Shown: in pieces, positions 1 to 13,114 of the stretch
Position numbering within the stretch: the first letter of the stretch is position 1
How the letters are laid out: every line of letters starts with the position of its first letter
Assembly: GCA_963920765.1 (NCBI GenBank)
Contig: OY987244.1
Coordinates: forward strand, 622,501-686,500
Origin: Ulota crispa
Lineage: Eukaryota > Streptophyta > Bryopsida > Orthotrichales > Orthotrichaceae
Direction of reading: 5' to 3'
DNA length: 64,000 nt
Program-made: the position numbers and the translations under genes
The notes under the pieces: model-generated
The model's input: the letters and a program-made list of their open reading frames with translations, nothing else
Databases searched by the model: none
What the model was told of the DNA's origin: nothing

Positions 1-236
1 TCTAAATAATTCTGAGAACGGCCTTGAGAAATAGAAAGTGAAATCTCACCGGCTGCATAGTTTACAGTGTGAGACATTTCGTCAGTTGAGAATGTCCCCA
101 ACGCAAAGAATATCTGAATCACAGTCACGTTTCTTTACATTGTACAGTATAAATGGGAGGGAGGCTCCGGTGGAGGCGCCGCCGACACTGACGCTCGGGG
201 CGTATGGGAATTGACGCCGGTGCGGTGCGGTGAGCG
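1..236. other. 3' flank of the helicase gene
   Basis: This stretch lies downstream of the TAA stop of the minus-strand helicase gene and probably holds its 3' UTR and polyadenylation region. No other gene or repeat is recognised. The short minus-strand frame at 125-319 has no recognisable motif. Confidence 0.4.
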
Positions 237-3200
237 TTATGTTGTTCGCGACGGAATGCTAGAACTGTTTTTTTTCGGCATGGACGGTGCCTCCGCTTGA
301 CGAGCGCAGCGCACCTCACCGAACCGCCGGATGTGCTGCAGAAGGCGCTGCAGGTACATGTTCCGGCTCACGGTTGTACTGTCGCATACAATGGTGACGT
401 GCTTTCGGGCTCTGGTCACCGCCACGTTCATCCTCCGGTTGTCTCCGAGAAACCCTACCACTCCAATGTTGTTGGACCTCACCTACAGGAAAGCACACAC
501 ACGCACTTAGTTCGACCACAACATCCTACGGCGAAGAGATCTATGCAATCTCCTTCTCTGCAGAGAATGATCAAACCCCAACCCTAACCCTAAACTCGCT
601 ACAGTGTCGGCAGAAGATGCAAGAGAGACTTCAAAGAAAAAAAAAATTACGTGAAGTTTTGCAAGGGCTATCATGAGTGCAAGATTGTGTCACGAAAGAA
701 CTTGGTTTCTTTAGCTATGAGCGGTTCAACAAGTGTTGAGAGAGCTACTTTGGAATGAAGAGTATGCGGCCAACAAAAAGGATTACGTAGATCTTACAAA
801 AGAGAGAGAATTGTAATATTAAAATGTTAACATCGTTGATCCCGTGGCGCACTTTCCTTCTAGGGTAACACTGACATGGCATAATTGCATTTAAGATACT
901 AACAGTAGAGGTATTGTATTCGAGATTTGTGAACCCACGTCGCTGAACGCCAGGTAGGCGAATGTTACGAAGCTTTGACCCTAAACTCTCAGTGACAGTA
1001 CAGGATGGATATTATACGTAAAATCACGATTGTGTTAACCCGTACATGCTTGTACAAAAACTAGTGAGCCTAAGTTAAGACGACCGTAATAGATGGTGGT
1101 AACTCCTTGAAATATAAACGTCACTCAGAAATAGAATAGCCTATGTTACTTTCATTTTTTATATCTTACTTGATGATTTACCGTTCGGATGAAGATGGTT
1201 GTCAAAACATTCAACATGTAGAATGAGAATTTAGGGCTATCGAAGTACCATGGAGATGACAACGGCATCGGCCTCCCGTCCTTGGAAGCTGTCCACACTG
1301 GCGATCAGGACACCCTCAGCACCTGGGATTTCCTCGATGCGGTCACACAGCAACTGCACCTGGGCCATGTAGGGTGATTGTACTGCAATTGAAGCCGCAG
1401 GAACTCCTGTGAACCATAGCCAACCCACCAAAGAAAGTTTCTTACAACCCTCGAAATAGGCATAATGAACGCAAGTCTACACAAGAGAGAAACTGCAAAT
1501 GGCAGTTGCTAGAGCAGGTTGTTTTTACGCAGTAGCCTGTGACTAGAGATATAGCAAACTTCGTGGCAGTACTCCCGACATGATATGACTAGAATTAGCA
1601 CTGCGTCAACCGGTGAAAAGTTACACCGGAACTTCATGTGGGTGTGAGGCTGGAGAATTGTGAGGCCAAGGATACCTGTCGCTAGGAGGGCACGAATGTG
1701 GTCGACTACGATGTCTGCCTCGCCTTCGTTGTAGAAGGATCCAGTCCCTGCGGGGTCCAAACGCTCTTCGCAACCGGGTATCAGGCTTCCAAATGGCAGC
1801 CGCGTGTCCAACAGCAACATAGGCACCTTCGTGATAGCAGAGTCCTGCAACCAGACATTCAACGTTGCAATGAGCGGCCAGCCCCGGTCTTGCTTCACAG
1901 GTTCAATGTTCAAAGCGCATGTTTTCTCCGTCAAGGACCACTAACAATTGTGGTGTTTTCTCAGGTGTCGTCATGTACTTAAAAAGCAAGAAACTACTTT
2001 TGCTTGTGTTGAGCTGCAGAGGAAGTAAACATTGCTTCGCAGGCCTCAAGTCGAAAGAACATAAAAAACCAACAACGAAGCACACTAGACCAGAATATTT
2101 AACAAAAGCCATGCAAGAAGAAGAAGCAGCGGACCTTAACGCTGGAGGAGTCACGAAGAAGGTGTGATGCTACTGATGGAGCCGACTGGACACGACCTCC
2201 GTACATTTCGTGGGATGCCCACAGAGCGATGGCGTGATGCATGCGGTATTGCATGGTGAGCATGGAGCTCAGAAGGCCGTCGTGCAACGCTCCTGCTCGC
2301 TCCATGAGAGACACGCCGAGCCCACCGTCAAGGGCCACTCGGGACATGATTGTAGGAGCCAGTTGTCGGGCGTCACCGGCCAAGACACAGCGTTTGCCCT
2401 GCAGCAGCGGAATCCAGCACGACGGCTCGATTGCCTGCGCCGCTTCATCCACCACCACCAGATCAAACGCCTCCAACTTGCGAATCAGTGAGTCACCCGC
2501 CCCCGTATTGGTGCATAGAATCACCTGCATCCATCCAACAGTGGCAAGTCTCTTCTTCAACATATATGGCTTTTCGAATGTTGGCACATTCTAGCTGTGA
2601 GAGATTGATTACTTGCGGCAGCATCCAAGTCAAGAAAACTTAATACTAACCCATAGGAAGAAGTTGGCTGCTGCTGCTACTGCTACTGCTGGGAAACACA
2701 CACCTGTGCGGAGGTCAAGGCATCGTTGATGGCGTCCTTTTCTCGCTGTTTCAGGGTCCTGCCCAGCTGCTTCAACACCTGTCGAATCCCAGCGGCGACG
2801 GAGTCATCGTCCAAGCACTGCCGAAGATCATTCCGCAAGTCGGCACGCCTCCTCACCAGATCTCTCCGAAAGCCTGTGAGCTCCTTGTCGACGATAAAGC
2901 TCAGCGAGCGTGACGACACGGCGGGTGCCACCCTGGCGGGATTTCCTACCCTGACGACGTTCAGACCTGCGTTTGCCAGCCTTTCCACCATGTTGTCCAC
3001 CGCTGCGTTCGTGGGTGCCGTTGCCAGCACCCGCTCCCCGCGCAGCACTGCCCTCTCGATGAGCTCCGTGACGACGCTCGTTTTCCCGGTTCCTGGAGGG
3101 CCTTGGATCACCACCACAGGTCTCTTCCTGTCTAATCCCATTTGGATGGCTCGCTTCTGGGAATCATCAAATCGTACCTCTTTCAGCGACGATCTCTCGA

Positions 3201-6059
3201 ACTTGGGAATCGGCAACAGTGGCCCATTCTGTGCTAGCCAACATATGTCTGGCCCTTCCCCAAAGAGAGTGGCCACTATTGAGGACGCCGGGTTCACCCT
3301 CTGCAGCCCATGCTTTTGAAGTCGCTCCAGCGCTTCACAGTCACGCTGCGAACAAATTTGGACCACATTTCATAGCTCGCAGTCAGAAAAACCCTTGGTT
3401 CTTGGGACAAAACGCCTTTGCTTCCACGCTAATCTCTAAAATTCACACACCCCCCAGAGGCATCCTAAAAACCTAGAATTAGTACAATTCAGCGTTCAGT
3501 TGGCAAGGTTTAATGCAACTAAATTTTCAGAAACGCACTACGGTGGTTTTCCACTACTGATGCCCCCAATGATTGCTAAATATTGCAAGCCTGATCGCAG
3601 ACTTGCAATATAACAGCACTTAGGCGAAAAGACCCTTCAAAGCCTAGTGAAAACACGCTTCTCCGTAGACCCATAGTACATTACGAACTTGACCACCAAT
3701 GATGTGATTTTAGAAACTATACCAAAAAGCTGCTTTTGGCCAAAGGTTGTAAATGTAAGTGAAAAGAAAGCACACCTGATATGTAGTTGCATCGGCGAGG
3801 GCGCTGATACGGTCCAGGCGCAAGGACTTTCCAAACAGGCGAGAGAAGGTGGGATCGCCGTAGCGAGCCTCAATAGCAATTGCAATACTGTTATTGTCAT
3901 CAGCCAAACTGTAAACTGAGCCCCGCATGCACTCCATAGTCGAGCCTCCTCGCCTCTTGCAAGAGATGCGAACACACACCATGTCACCCGGCGATATTGT
4001 AGTAGGAGGCAGATGACCTCCTCCGTCCACCGACAGAGTGACCAAATGCATTCCTCCCAGACCTGCATCAACAATATTCACATGACAGAATGCAAATTTC
4101 TCAATTAGGAATTCTGTTTCTGCTTGCAAAACATTATTACCAACATTGGTCATGTGCACTTTTGACAAAATCGGCGATTTCTAATTACCTGTGGTAGAAC
4201 CAGTGGCAACTAAATGGGTGATGGAATCACGGTTCTCAAGCGCTTGTTCATCGTTGCTGTCTTCCACCACGGTTGAAGAAGGATCCGAGGGGGTGCCGAT
4301 GGCTGATGCAGCGCCCTCCAGAGACTGGTGCGTGGCTTCCAGTTCAGCATCTCTTTCGATTTGCAACAGTTGCAGACCTCTGGTCACGAATGTGTCCACT
4401 TGGGACTGGATCTCAGCAATCCGTTCGCGAGATAATCCCAGCGTGTCGTGAATCTGCTTGGGCTCTCTCGCCTTCCTAGCAACCGCACGGTGGCCGCCTG
4501 TGTGAACACGACACTCAATGCCACACTCTCAACTCTAATACTACCTCCGAAACAAAATTCCCTTCGCACACTCGTTACAATAATACCACAACTGCAGAAG
4601 TAGCAAGAACTCTCGAAGGAAGGAAGTAGTAAACACCATACCAGATTTCGCAAACTTCTTCAAAATATTCCAGGCCTCGGTGTTCTGCCAGTTGTCCACC
4701 TTCCCTTTCGCCTGCAGAGAGGATCACGTTTGCAATGAAACCACGGATGCGGCAGAAGCTCTCAAGAGGGGAAACCAAAACCATCACAAACGAGAAAACC
4801 GAGGAGAGATGTACCTGGGAGGCTTGCAAAGCCACACGCAACTCCCGCTGGTAGTGGTCGAAGAGAGTGGGGTAATGAAGGCTGGCTCGCAGGCAGACAG
4901 GCTCCAGGCCCTTGGGCATGGGCCTCGCCAGCAAGAAGGGCTGCGCCAGCGCCACCAGGTTGTGGCCCGTGCCCATGCGCTCCTCCGCTTCTTGGATCTC
5001 ACCCCTCTCCTGCGCGCATGCCACCTCGCTCACCATGGCAGCAGTTCCATCCTTCATCCAGCTCACCACGGCCTTGCCCAGCACTCTCCTCCCCAGCGGG
5101 TTTCCCGGACCCCTACCATCTGCACGCACACCCCAGATATAATCCAACGCATTAATAATTCCATACAACAGGGGTGGGTTGCCAGGAGCATCTTAACACC
5201 ACAAGTCAATGACGCAAGTTCCCATTTGCCATACCCAAACAAGTGTCGACACTCCTCTTCATCCGCGGCACATCCTACACTTCAATTAGTGCAAAACCAT
5301 CATTTATTCTGGTAATGTCATATGAATTCCTCGTACAGACACTGTTCCCTAGAGAGCACAGATTTCGGGGTTTTAAAATGACCCGTCGGATCGGATTCTA
5401 CACAGTAGAATTCAAGCAAGCAGGGGCGAGTTTTGTATCTCCGGATCAGTGCAATTTTTGGTAAAAATCAAATTATAAAACTGAAGAGCAATTGACAAGA
5501 TATGGGCCTCTGAGGAAGTAATTGTGGTTCTTTCATGCAGAGGTCTTGGAATTCAAGCTGCGATCGCTGGTTCCGAATTGATTGAAAGACTGGCTCCATC
5601 TCGGCCAAGGATATATAGAATGGCAAACGTACCAGATTCCACGACCAAATCGTTATTGTCGTCGTCGTCGTCCTCCTCCGACGAAGATTGCGCAACTTCA
5701 GGCCCCTCCGACGCCTCAGTCTCATCGGAGAAGACAGGGATAGCCGAATTGGAGAGGAGCGCTCGAAGGTCGACGTTCTTCACCACGTCCACTACGGTCC
5801 CATTCTTTTTGCTCTTTCCACTCCGTCTCCTCTTGAAATAGGGCTTTTTCTTTGGCCCTTCGCTGGAGCTCGGCCCCTCTCCTTGGCGCCCAGCAAAGGC
5901 CACCACACACAGGAGCGCAGCGGAGCGGCTGGCTATGGTGAAGCCCGTTGGTCTCAATCTCACGGAAGCACGTGTGTGCTTTGACGAAAGATGGTCTCCC
6001 ACTCGAGAGGAGAGAAACTCAGTGCCCGGCACGCCTGCAGTCGCCAATGCCTTCGCCAT
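237..6059 (-). CDS. Chloroplast-type SMUBP2/IGHMBP2-like SF1 DNA/RNA helicase
   Basis: This is an Upf1-like superfamily 1 helicase that should unwind nucleic acid using ATP, most likely in the plastid. Exons in transcript order are 6059-5633, 5119-4815, 4711-4642, 4497-4189, 4062-3776, 3345-2704, 2524-2135, 1844-1676, 1406-1249 and 482-237. They join in frame to 1,000 residues. The N-terminal ~100 residues are basic and Ser/Thr/Ala-rich like a transit peptide, followed by an acidic run (SSSEEDDDDDNN). Walker A GPPGTGKT lies near residue 548, the DEAA Walker B near 706, a QYRM motif follows, then DSFQGREADAV and NVAVTRARKH (motifs V and VI). The order and wording match the plant plastid P-loop helicase typified by Arabidopsis At5g35970 (about 960 residues, from memory). 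The start has good context (ACCATGG). The exon 7 donor is AAG|GTCCGC, a weak consensus chosen because it keeps family spacing; GTTAAG six bases upstream is the alternative. The plastid location is inference. Confidence 0.93.
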
Positions 6060-9000
6060 GGTAAGGGTGGAGCGAGGCGCGTGGGTGTGGGCGTGGGTTT
6101 ACAACAGACAGAAAAAGCCTAGAGTCGCATCATGAATTTTATTTAGCCCATAGCTGATTTTGACAACAACCCCCTCTCGTCGCGCTCACACTCAAATTAA
6201 CGCAGCCGCCCCCATCTGAAGAAACGCACAGCAACCATTAGCACAGCTAATTCAAATTCAGCCCTGGTAAAAAATCTTATGATTAAAAATTCAGCGCAGA
6301 CGATAATGACCTGATTCTCAGTCACATTATTCCAGTTCAAATCACCGCAAATTAGCTACACCTTACCCTCGTACGCCATCGCAACTGGGCAACTCCCAGG
6401 CTTCAGGAACTCGTCTTTTCCCAAATTGACAAGAAAACGAGCATTCTTACAACAAAAAACCATTGCACGATCCAACTTGTGCCTCTCGTACCTTGATTGA
6501 AGCACAGCTGCAGTTGAACTAAGTTACGCAAAAATGAACCCGCCCCGATTCCAAATCCTGAGCTTTCGCCTCCTAATGGGAACCAGCCGGAGCTGCCAAG
6601 CGAGCAATCGAGGGACTTGTGTGGCGCGATTGGTGTGGGATCGGCAACGCAAGCGCCGCCACTCACTCACCCGCCGAGATCACTCACTCACACTCGCACT
6701 CTCCCCACATAACTTACATTCAAACCACCACGAGGCGGAGAACTTTTTTCTGGCCGAAATCTGGTCCCCCCTGGGACGCCCTGAAATGAACGACTTGTCA
6801 ACAGTTCTGGATGAATCTAGAAACTCAATAGATGCCGCGAAGTACATACATGTTATGCGGTAGTAGATACAGAAAGGGCCTAGAATCTAGGGGGCACATG
6901 GGACGCTGGATGGGCGCCACACAAGCAGGTGGGGTGCGCGGAGCGGAGCGCGGGGGGGCCAGTGTAGCAGCAAATGGCCGGAGTGCGGCCACCCAGTCCA
7001 GTGGATGAAGCCCACACATCCCATTCTACGCTTTCTTTTCAGTTGTGGGGCTGCCAGCTGATTCTCTTGGGCGAACTCTCGCCACATTCTTACCTCGTTT
7101 TCGACGTGGCTGATTTTATCAGAGACAATCCCAAATTTGAAAACAAGGGGTTAAAAAAACTGCGTAAAATTGCACGTGCCTGATGCTTGTATCAAAGGTT
7201 GCGTTGCGGTGCGGGCTTGAGTCGTCGTCTCCGACTTTGCTAGTGTTGTTGCTCTCAAATCCCCTCAGAAAAGCAACGTTTCGGTAGTTTTTCAAGCTCT
7301 CCTGGTCATTTTTAGTCTTCAGCATGCGCAAACTGGTTTTTTTCCAATGCTCACCGGTTTCATCCTCTTACCTCCAAAATCATTCGATTCGTTTCCCTGG
7401 GATATTGTTTATGCATTGACCAAGTACATTCCAATTTGGAATATTGATTAGTTAGAATCCTCAACTTCTAATCTATATTATGAATTTGCTAATTTTGAGC
7501 CTAAGTAATTGGCCATTTGTTGCATATGTGGTAAAAATTAAACATGGCACATAGCCCTTCACCACATGAAGACCCAAGATCCTCCTAACTCCCCAAGCTT
7601 GCATTGAGATTGCTAATGGAACGCTAACATAAAATAATATGAGTAAGAGGTTTGAGTTTCCAAGTTAAGATTTTCTACTTCATGGAGTGGATCATTTGCT
7701 GCATTGAAAGATAATTCTCAAAAATTGTAAATAAATATCAAATTTTGTAACATTTGTGTTCAACCAATGGTGTTCATTAGTATGGACTCAACATCTTTGG
7801 TTGGTTCTCCCATAGCCATCTACCTGACACACTCTAATTTGACGTTATTCTGTGGTTCCAATCTTTCCACTTGATGCATTTTTTGCACACAAAAATGATC
7901 CATATACAAGATGTTGGAATGGACGTGAGATAATACAAGGCAAAAGAAGTGGGAGGCATAGACAACAAGAGATACAGATGGAAACCACATTATTGACAAA
8001 GTCAACAACATCTCAAAAAAAATCGGTCTCTTCTCACACCCTAAACTTCTAGCTTCATCAAAATGCTCCAAGTCTAACCATATCTTGTATCCATATTCAT
8101 CAATTCAAATTTGTCCAATTTCATGCCAATCCTTGCAATTGGGATATTTTGTCAAATTCTGAACTATCCAACAAGTTGAATATCATATATTTACCACTTG
8201 GCTTAAAAATTACCTATTTGGTCATTATGAGGATAAAATTGCTCATTTTTCCTCTCACTAGTTGATATTTGATTTTATCAATTATTTACTTAGTTTTTAA
8301 TCCTTTGCTTTCATGACATAACCAATTCATTGGTCATTTCCACCTACTCACTTTGTGGTAAATATCGCTTCCCTTTGGTCATCGGTTGGCAACATCACAA
8401 AGTAATTGTCCTGTGTTGAAGGCAATACCAGTATTATTTTTGTCACACGGCAATCTTAATTCCCAAGTATGTCATCATCTAGAATGTGGATAATGGATGA
8501 ATTCACATATTTAGGGTAGGAGGTATGTAAAAAAAATGAAATACACCCAAATATGCTTGAAATTTATTGTTTGTTTGTTTCTCAACCATATGATTAATTT
8601 TATCATTGAATGGTTTATGATTTCTTTGCAAGGCTCTAAATCAATTCATGTAGGGGTGCCAAAATAAATAACTTGCAAAAATGAAGATTTTGTTTATAGA
8701 ATATTTGTAAGCTATAGTCTATTTAGTGTTTACCTCAAAAGCTCCAAATCTACATGCTCCCACTCTTTGCTCTTGGAAGGAGAGAAGCAAAGCCTCTCTT
8801 ATAAAACTCACTTCTCTAATTGAAGTTCCCTTCTCCATTTTAGATATGTTGTAAACTTGGGTTGATTATTGACTAAAAGCAACATTAGTCAATCTCTTAT
8901 ACAAAATTGGGCTTTGGCAAAGTGCTATAGTTTGGGGGTTCAAATTGCTAACTTTACTCTCCAAAATATTAGAGTTGTCCAAATGGCTTAAGGGCATCCT

Positions 9001-10306
9001 TAATCAGTCCATTACACATTTGTAAGAGTTGTATCATCGGGTTTGCGTGGTAGGACATGGTCTTCAAACTTTGACGCAATGTAAACATTACATTTGTTGG
9101 AAAGATTGCAATCTTGTTACATTTTTTTCTCAATCAATATTTTGATGAGTAATGTAAACTTGGCATGTGCTAGATCCTCTCATGAAAATTGTAACAACAA
9201 TAAGCTCCCTTATATTGTTGCAACATAGTGACCATAAACAAGTGCAAGATTGCTTTGCAGTTCTTCCTTGGTTTACACATTGGACTGACAAGGCTAACAA
9301 ACATGCAACAAACAAGGCAACAAAGAAAAAAGGTCTTACAACTTGGCCCTTCATTTTCCTATATTAAGCTTTCTTTTTGATGTTTGAAGAAGCTCTAAGT
9401 GCATGCTTTTGACTCAACAAAGCGTGGCTGTTTACTTTTGTCCTTGTCTAATACATATGGTAAATTTCAATATTATCATTTATAAACTAAAAACAACATT
9501 TCCTTGTCATACATTGATTGAGCAATAACCAATAGCAAACTACAAATGCAAATGGCAAATTCAAGCGGCTTGCAAGAATTTTAAGAAGCTTTTTAGTGAA
9601 GTTTTTTTGAATGCGTTGAAGTTAATGGGTGGATGGCCCGTGGGATGACCCAATGTGATGTAAATTGGGTAAAGGGTTGATGGAAGAGAGACGCTCTTAG
9701 GTTCAAACAATGAACTCTTTTTGAAAGCATGCAAGGATATGAAGAACCTTACCACCATTTCCAAACTAAATGAGGGGGCTTTTATGAAAACAATAAACAA
9801 ATGGTTAAGTTATATGTAGAGCAAAAGATATATGACATTTGTTGTGCCAATATTGAAATTATATTTTCCAATGTTGTAATTGAAGCAGTAGAGGGTCAAA
9901 AGATGTTTGTGCAATTTTCCATATAATTTTACATTCTTAATAAGGCATTCAATATCAGATCATATCATGTCAAAGAAACTCCTTAAACTTGTAAGAGTCT
10001 TTGATAGCTTTTACAAACAATAGCATCAAGTAAAAAGTAGCCATTTTTTTTATAGTTGTAATACTAACCAAGATATATATATAAAAAAGTATTCAAGTTG
10101 CCCACTGTTTCTCAACATTATTTTAAAACAAAATAACCAACATTTATGTGTGTCAATAATTAAAATGAACATTGCATTTACATACACATACAATTACTTG
10201 AGATGATACAAGAACCAATGCTCTCAAGTAACATGTCATTAAACAGTTGGCAATTTGTGGTGATGCAATAAAAAGATGGTGCACTTCTTATACCTTAGCC
10301 CTTTAA
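6060..10306. other. 5' flank of helicase, then AT-rich gene desert
   Basis: 6,060-7,200 is moderately GC-rich and should contain the promoter and 5' UTR of the minus-strand helicase. Short frames at 6,403-6,666, 6,534-6,863 and 6,974-7,183 show no recognised domain. From about 7,300 onward the sequence is strongly AT-rich and no frame longer than about 85 codons is present. I recognise no gene, RNA gene, LTR element or transposase here. Confidence 0.5.
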
Positions 10307-10378
10307 CCCTTTAAGGACCACAAAACCACCTACTGATTGACTTGCAGTGTATTTCACATACATTTGGTCCTTAAAGGG
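10307..10378. mobile_element. 72-bp TTAA-flanked micro inverted-repeat element (piggyBac-like MITE)
   Basis: CCCTTTAAGGACCA at the left end is a perfect reverse complement of the right end TGGTCCTTAAAGGG. TTAA lies immediately outside both ends (10,303-10,306 and 10,379-10,382). The element is only 72 bp, so it must be non-autonomous. TTAA target sites and CCC-starting termini are typical of the piggyBac superfamily. It could also be a fortuitous hairpin, but the flanking TTAA pair and similarity to the other copies in this window argue against that. Confidence 0.7.
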
Positions 10379-10423
10379 TTAAACACAACAACCTTGGAGC
10401 AATACTAGATTGCAAGAGGGTTG

Positions 10424-10458
10424 CATTAGCCCAAAGGTTGCATTAGCCCAAAGGTTGC
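10424..10458. repeat. Short tandem duplication (period about 18 bp)
   Basis: The phrase GGTTGCATTAGCCCAAA occurs twice in tandem just downstream of the 72-bp element, followed by a third partial GGTTGCATT. This looks like simple local duplication with no further function evident. Confidence 0.6.
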
Positions 10459-10870
10459 ATTTACTTAGTTTGAGCTCCTTGTCCTTATAGGGTTAAGCCT
10501 TAACTTTGAAGCTGATTCTTGAATCCAAACCTTGCTCTAGTTTTATCAACCCAACCAAACCTAAATAGTAAATTTTTTGTCAATCCTCAACCTTAAGCAA
10601 TTCTACTAAAATATGTATTTTATTTTCAAATGAGAAAAATTGATGGGAACTTTAAAAGCACTACAGAACACATAAAAAGTAAAATTGTAGTAACATGCCA
10701 ATCCAAAAGTGTTTGTCTCATAGAATTACTACATATTCTTCCATCCATGCAAACACATAGAAAATAATTCTAAGTTTGAAATGAGTTCAACTTAATCTAA
10801 CAACACAATATTCCTTGCAAAAGATATTGATGAGAAATCATGTCTAAGAGTGAAATTTGAGATTATTCAT

Positions 10871-11789
10871 CCCCTAGAGGACCAAGCCCTTTTTTCAGTG
10901 AAAGTATTAAAAAACTGCCACTTTTGGGGGAATGAGTAGAAAGGTAGGAAAAACAATTATTTTTGGAAATCCAATTGTAAGATCTTGCCCTAGATTATGG
11001 GAGGTACTTGTGGAAAAAAAACTAGCTCATTCTAGATAAAGAGGAGTGAGATATTCACATCTAAAGTGAAAAAAAAAGTTTTTTTCCCTACTGCCCAAAA
11101 ACTCAGAAGCCTTTAATTGCCCCTAAATCAAACAAATTGCTCTATGCAAAGTTGAGGTTTATTTTTTTCATGTAGAAGACCAAGTTAGGTAAGTGTGGGA
11201 GAATTTTCAAATGAATTGGAGGTGTGAATCATACTTTTTAGAATCTTGCAATGCCGTAAGGCCATCAAATTTGCATATACACTAGGCAAAATTAGAGGAT
11301 TTATGTAAAATTCAGAAATTTGAATCACTTTGATCCAAATGGTGAAAACCAAGGATTCTTAGTCTATTACAACTTGGGAAAAAAAAAGTCAAAACGACCT
11401 CAAAAAAGTAAAGTACCAAAGGCAAAAGGAATGGAAGTATAGGAGTCTCATACTTGCCCGCAAACTAAAACTTTTCACTCATAAGTCAAAATTGAATGAC
11501 TTAAAGCTACCCACATATGTATAAATCTAAAGAACCAATTTCAGATTTTTATTTTGAAAAAAATGTGATTTAAAAAAAAGTTTTTGGCTGCCCGCTCTCT
11601 CCTATTTCTCAAAAATTCATGCATAACTTCTTCAATAATTGTTGGTACAAAGGAAAATTTAGATGCCCACATAGATCTTTGAATTCCCCATCTTCAATAA
11701 AAGTTTCAAAAAATCACGCAAAGTAGTTTAGCCATAGGTACATACCCAAATCCCATTTGTCCCCCAAAGGGACAATAGTACTTTAGGGC
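10871..11789. mobile_element. Dispersed TIR element, copy B (piggyBac-like MITE, intact interior)
   Basis: The left end CCCCTAGAGGACCAAG and the right end ending in CTTTAGGG are degenerate forms of the family terminal repeat. The flanking TTAA sites have decayed (TCAT and TTAT). The interior is closely similar by eye, in the same orientation, to 49,305-50,514 and in its first ~350 bp to 63,404-63,752. It has no coding potential. This copy lacks the 276-bp insert present in the 49-kb copy, so it serves as the empty-site reference. Confidence 0.75.
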
Positions 11790-12193
11790 TTATATCTTAG
11801 ATCCACTTGCACAAGAGCTGAGAATACTCCATTTCCAGCTGAGAATACTCCATTTCCAAATTCAGCTATTATGAAAGTGCCCTTGTAGGCCATATTTGAT
11901 TCTCATCACCACTGCAACTCATTTTTTCCCTGATATTTATTTTTTCTTTCTTTTCTAATTCTCAAAGCTCGAATTTGGACTTTGGTGTCCATCAGATTGA
12001 CAATATCGGCACATTGAATTCTTTATTTATCCAATTAGATGAGATAAACCCTGACCTAAAACACAGGAGCTTCTCTGATATACCTTATAACTCTCTCATC
12101 TTAGAGTGCTTCCACTTCCAATGCGCTCTTCACCAACTTGGACTGATCATGACTCCACCCAATAGAAATTATAAATCAACTCAATGACTTTAA
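11790..12193. other. AT-rich spacer between two TIR elements
   Basis: About 400 bp without a recognised gene. A short duplication, AGCTGAGAATACTCCATTTCC, appears twice near 11,820-11,860. The 70-codon frame at 11,975-12,187 has no recognised motif. Confidence 0.4.
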
Positions 12194-13110
12194 CCCCTTA
12201 GGGCCGGAGGAGAAGAAAAAAAAAAAAAAAACTGCCTTTACAAGTTTGAAATGAGATTTAGGGTGTGTTGTCAATTTTGGATCATGGATTGATCAATTAC
12301 AAACATGCACGAAATGAAGTCTATTTTCCCGAGCACTTGTTTGATCAAAGTTTGAAATTACAAGATGTTGTAAATAGAGTGATCCATTGGAAGGGGTATC
12401 AAGAAACTTGAGTGTTCAATACAAATCACTCACCAAAAACACCAACAAGAGGATGATGTCACTTGATGTCTTTAAAGACCGAGTAAATAGTGCCACAACA
12501 ATAGCTAATCTAATTATTCTTTGACTTTGTACCCCCTATCCGAGCTCTTTAGTCCTTTCAAGGTTGCACAATCAAAATCATTTATACATTGTCACACTTC
12601 TTTTGAAAAACACATAGTTGTAGATCAATACTATTCAACTTGTCTAGTTGGATTTTCTAACCATGTAAAACTCATTTTTTTAAAAATAATCAAAATTTCA
12701 TGATCTTTTCCACAATTTTTGCACCCTAACCACCCATGCCTTTCCTTCACCAAATACAACAGATGGTTCAACTTTTTGCCAAAATCCCAAATTCAAGCCC
12801 TTCAACATATTACATGTAAGAAAGAGTCCACAATTTCAAAATCTAACTCTATAGTAGTTGCTCGTATGAGTAGTTCATACAACTTGTATGATCCAAATTT
12901 AATCCAATGCACCACCTTTCACTTCACCAATGCAATACATATCATAAGCAAATTGCTCCAAAAAAAATTACATGCTTAACTTCCAAGACCGCAGTTTACA
13001 TCGGTATGGATGGATTGTGCTTTTCACATTTGACTTAAGTGCTAAAAAGCCTGAAACAATTTGCTTTTCCAAAAGAACAACCAGCTTAGAGAGCAGGCGG
13101 CCGTAAGGGG
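12194..13110. mobile_element. TTAA-flanked TIR element, copy C (917 bp)
   Basis: The left end CCCCTTAGGGCCGG pairs with a right end whose complement reads CCCCTTACGGCCGCC. Both ends abut an exact TTAA (12,190-12,193 and 13,111-13,114). The interior is AT-rich and differs from copies B and E, with small frames that carry no recognised transposase motif. It is interpreted as another non-autonomous member or subfamily of the piggyBac-like group. Confidence 0.68.
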
Positions 13111-13114
13111 TTAA

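Noticed and set aside
2726..3319. 197-codon plus-strand frame
   Set aside because: It is the antisense shadow of the helicase exon containing Walker A; the minus strand carries clear conserved motifs.
6403..6863. Overlapping frames on both strands upstream of the helicase
   Set aside because: No conserved motif on either strand, and the position suits a promoter/5' UTR; the GC-richer composition alone lengthens chance frames.
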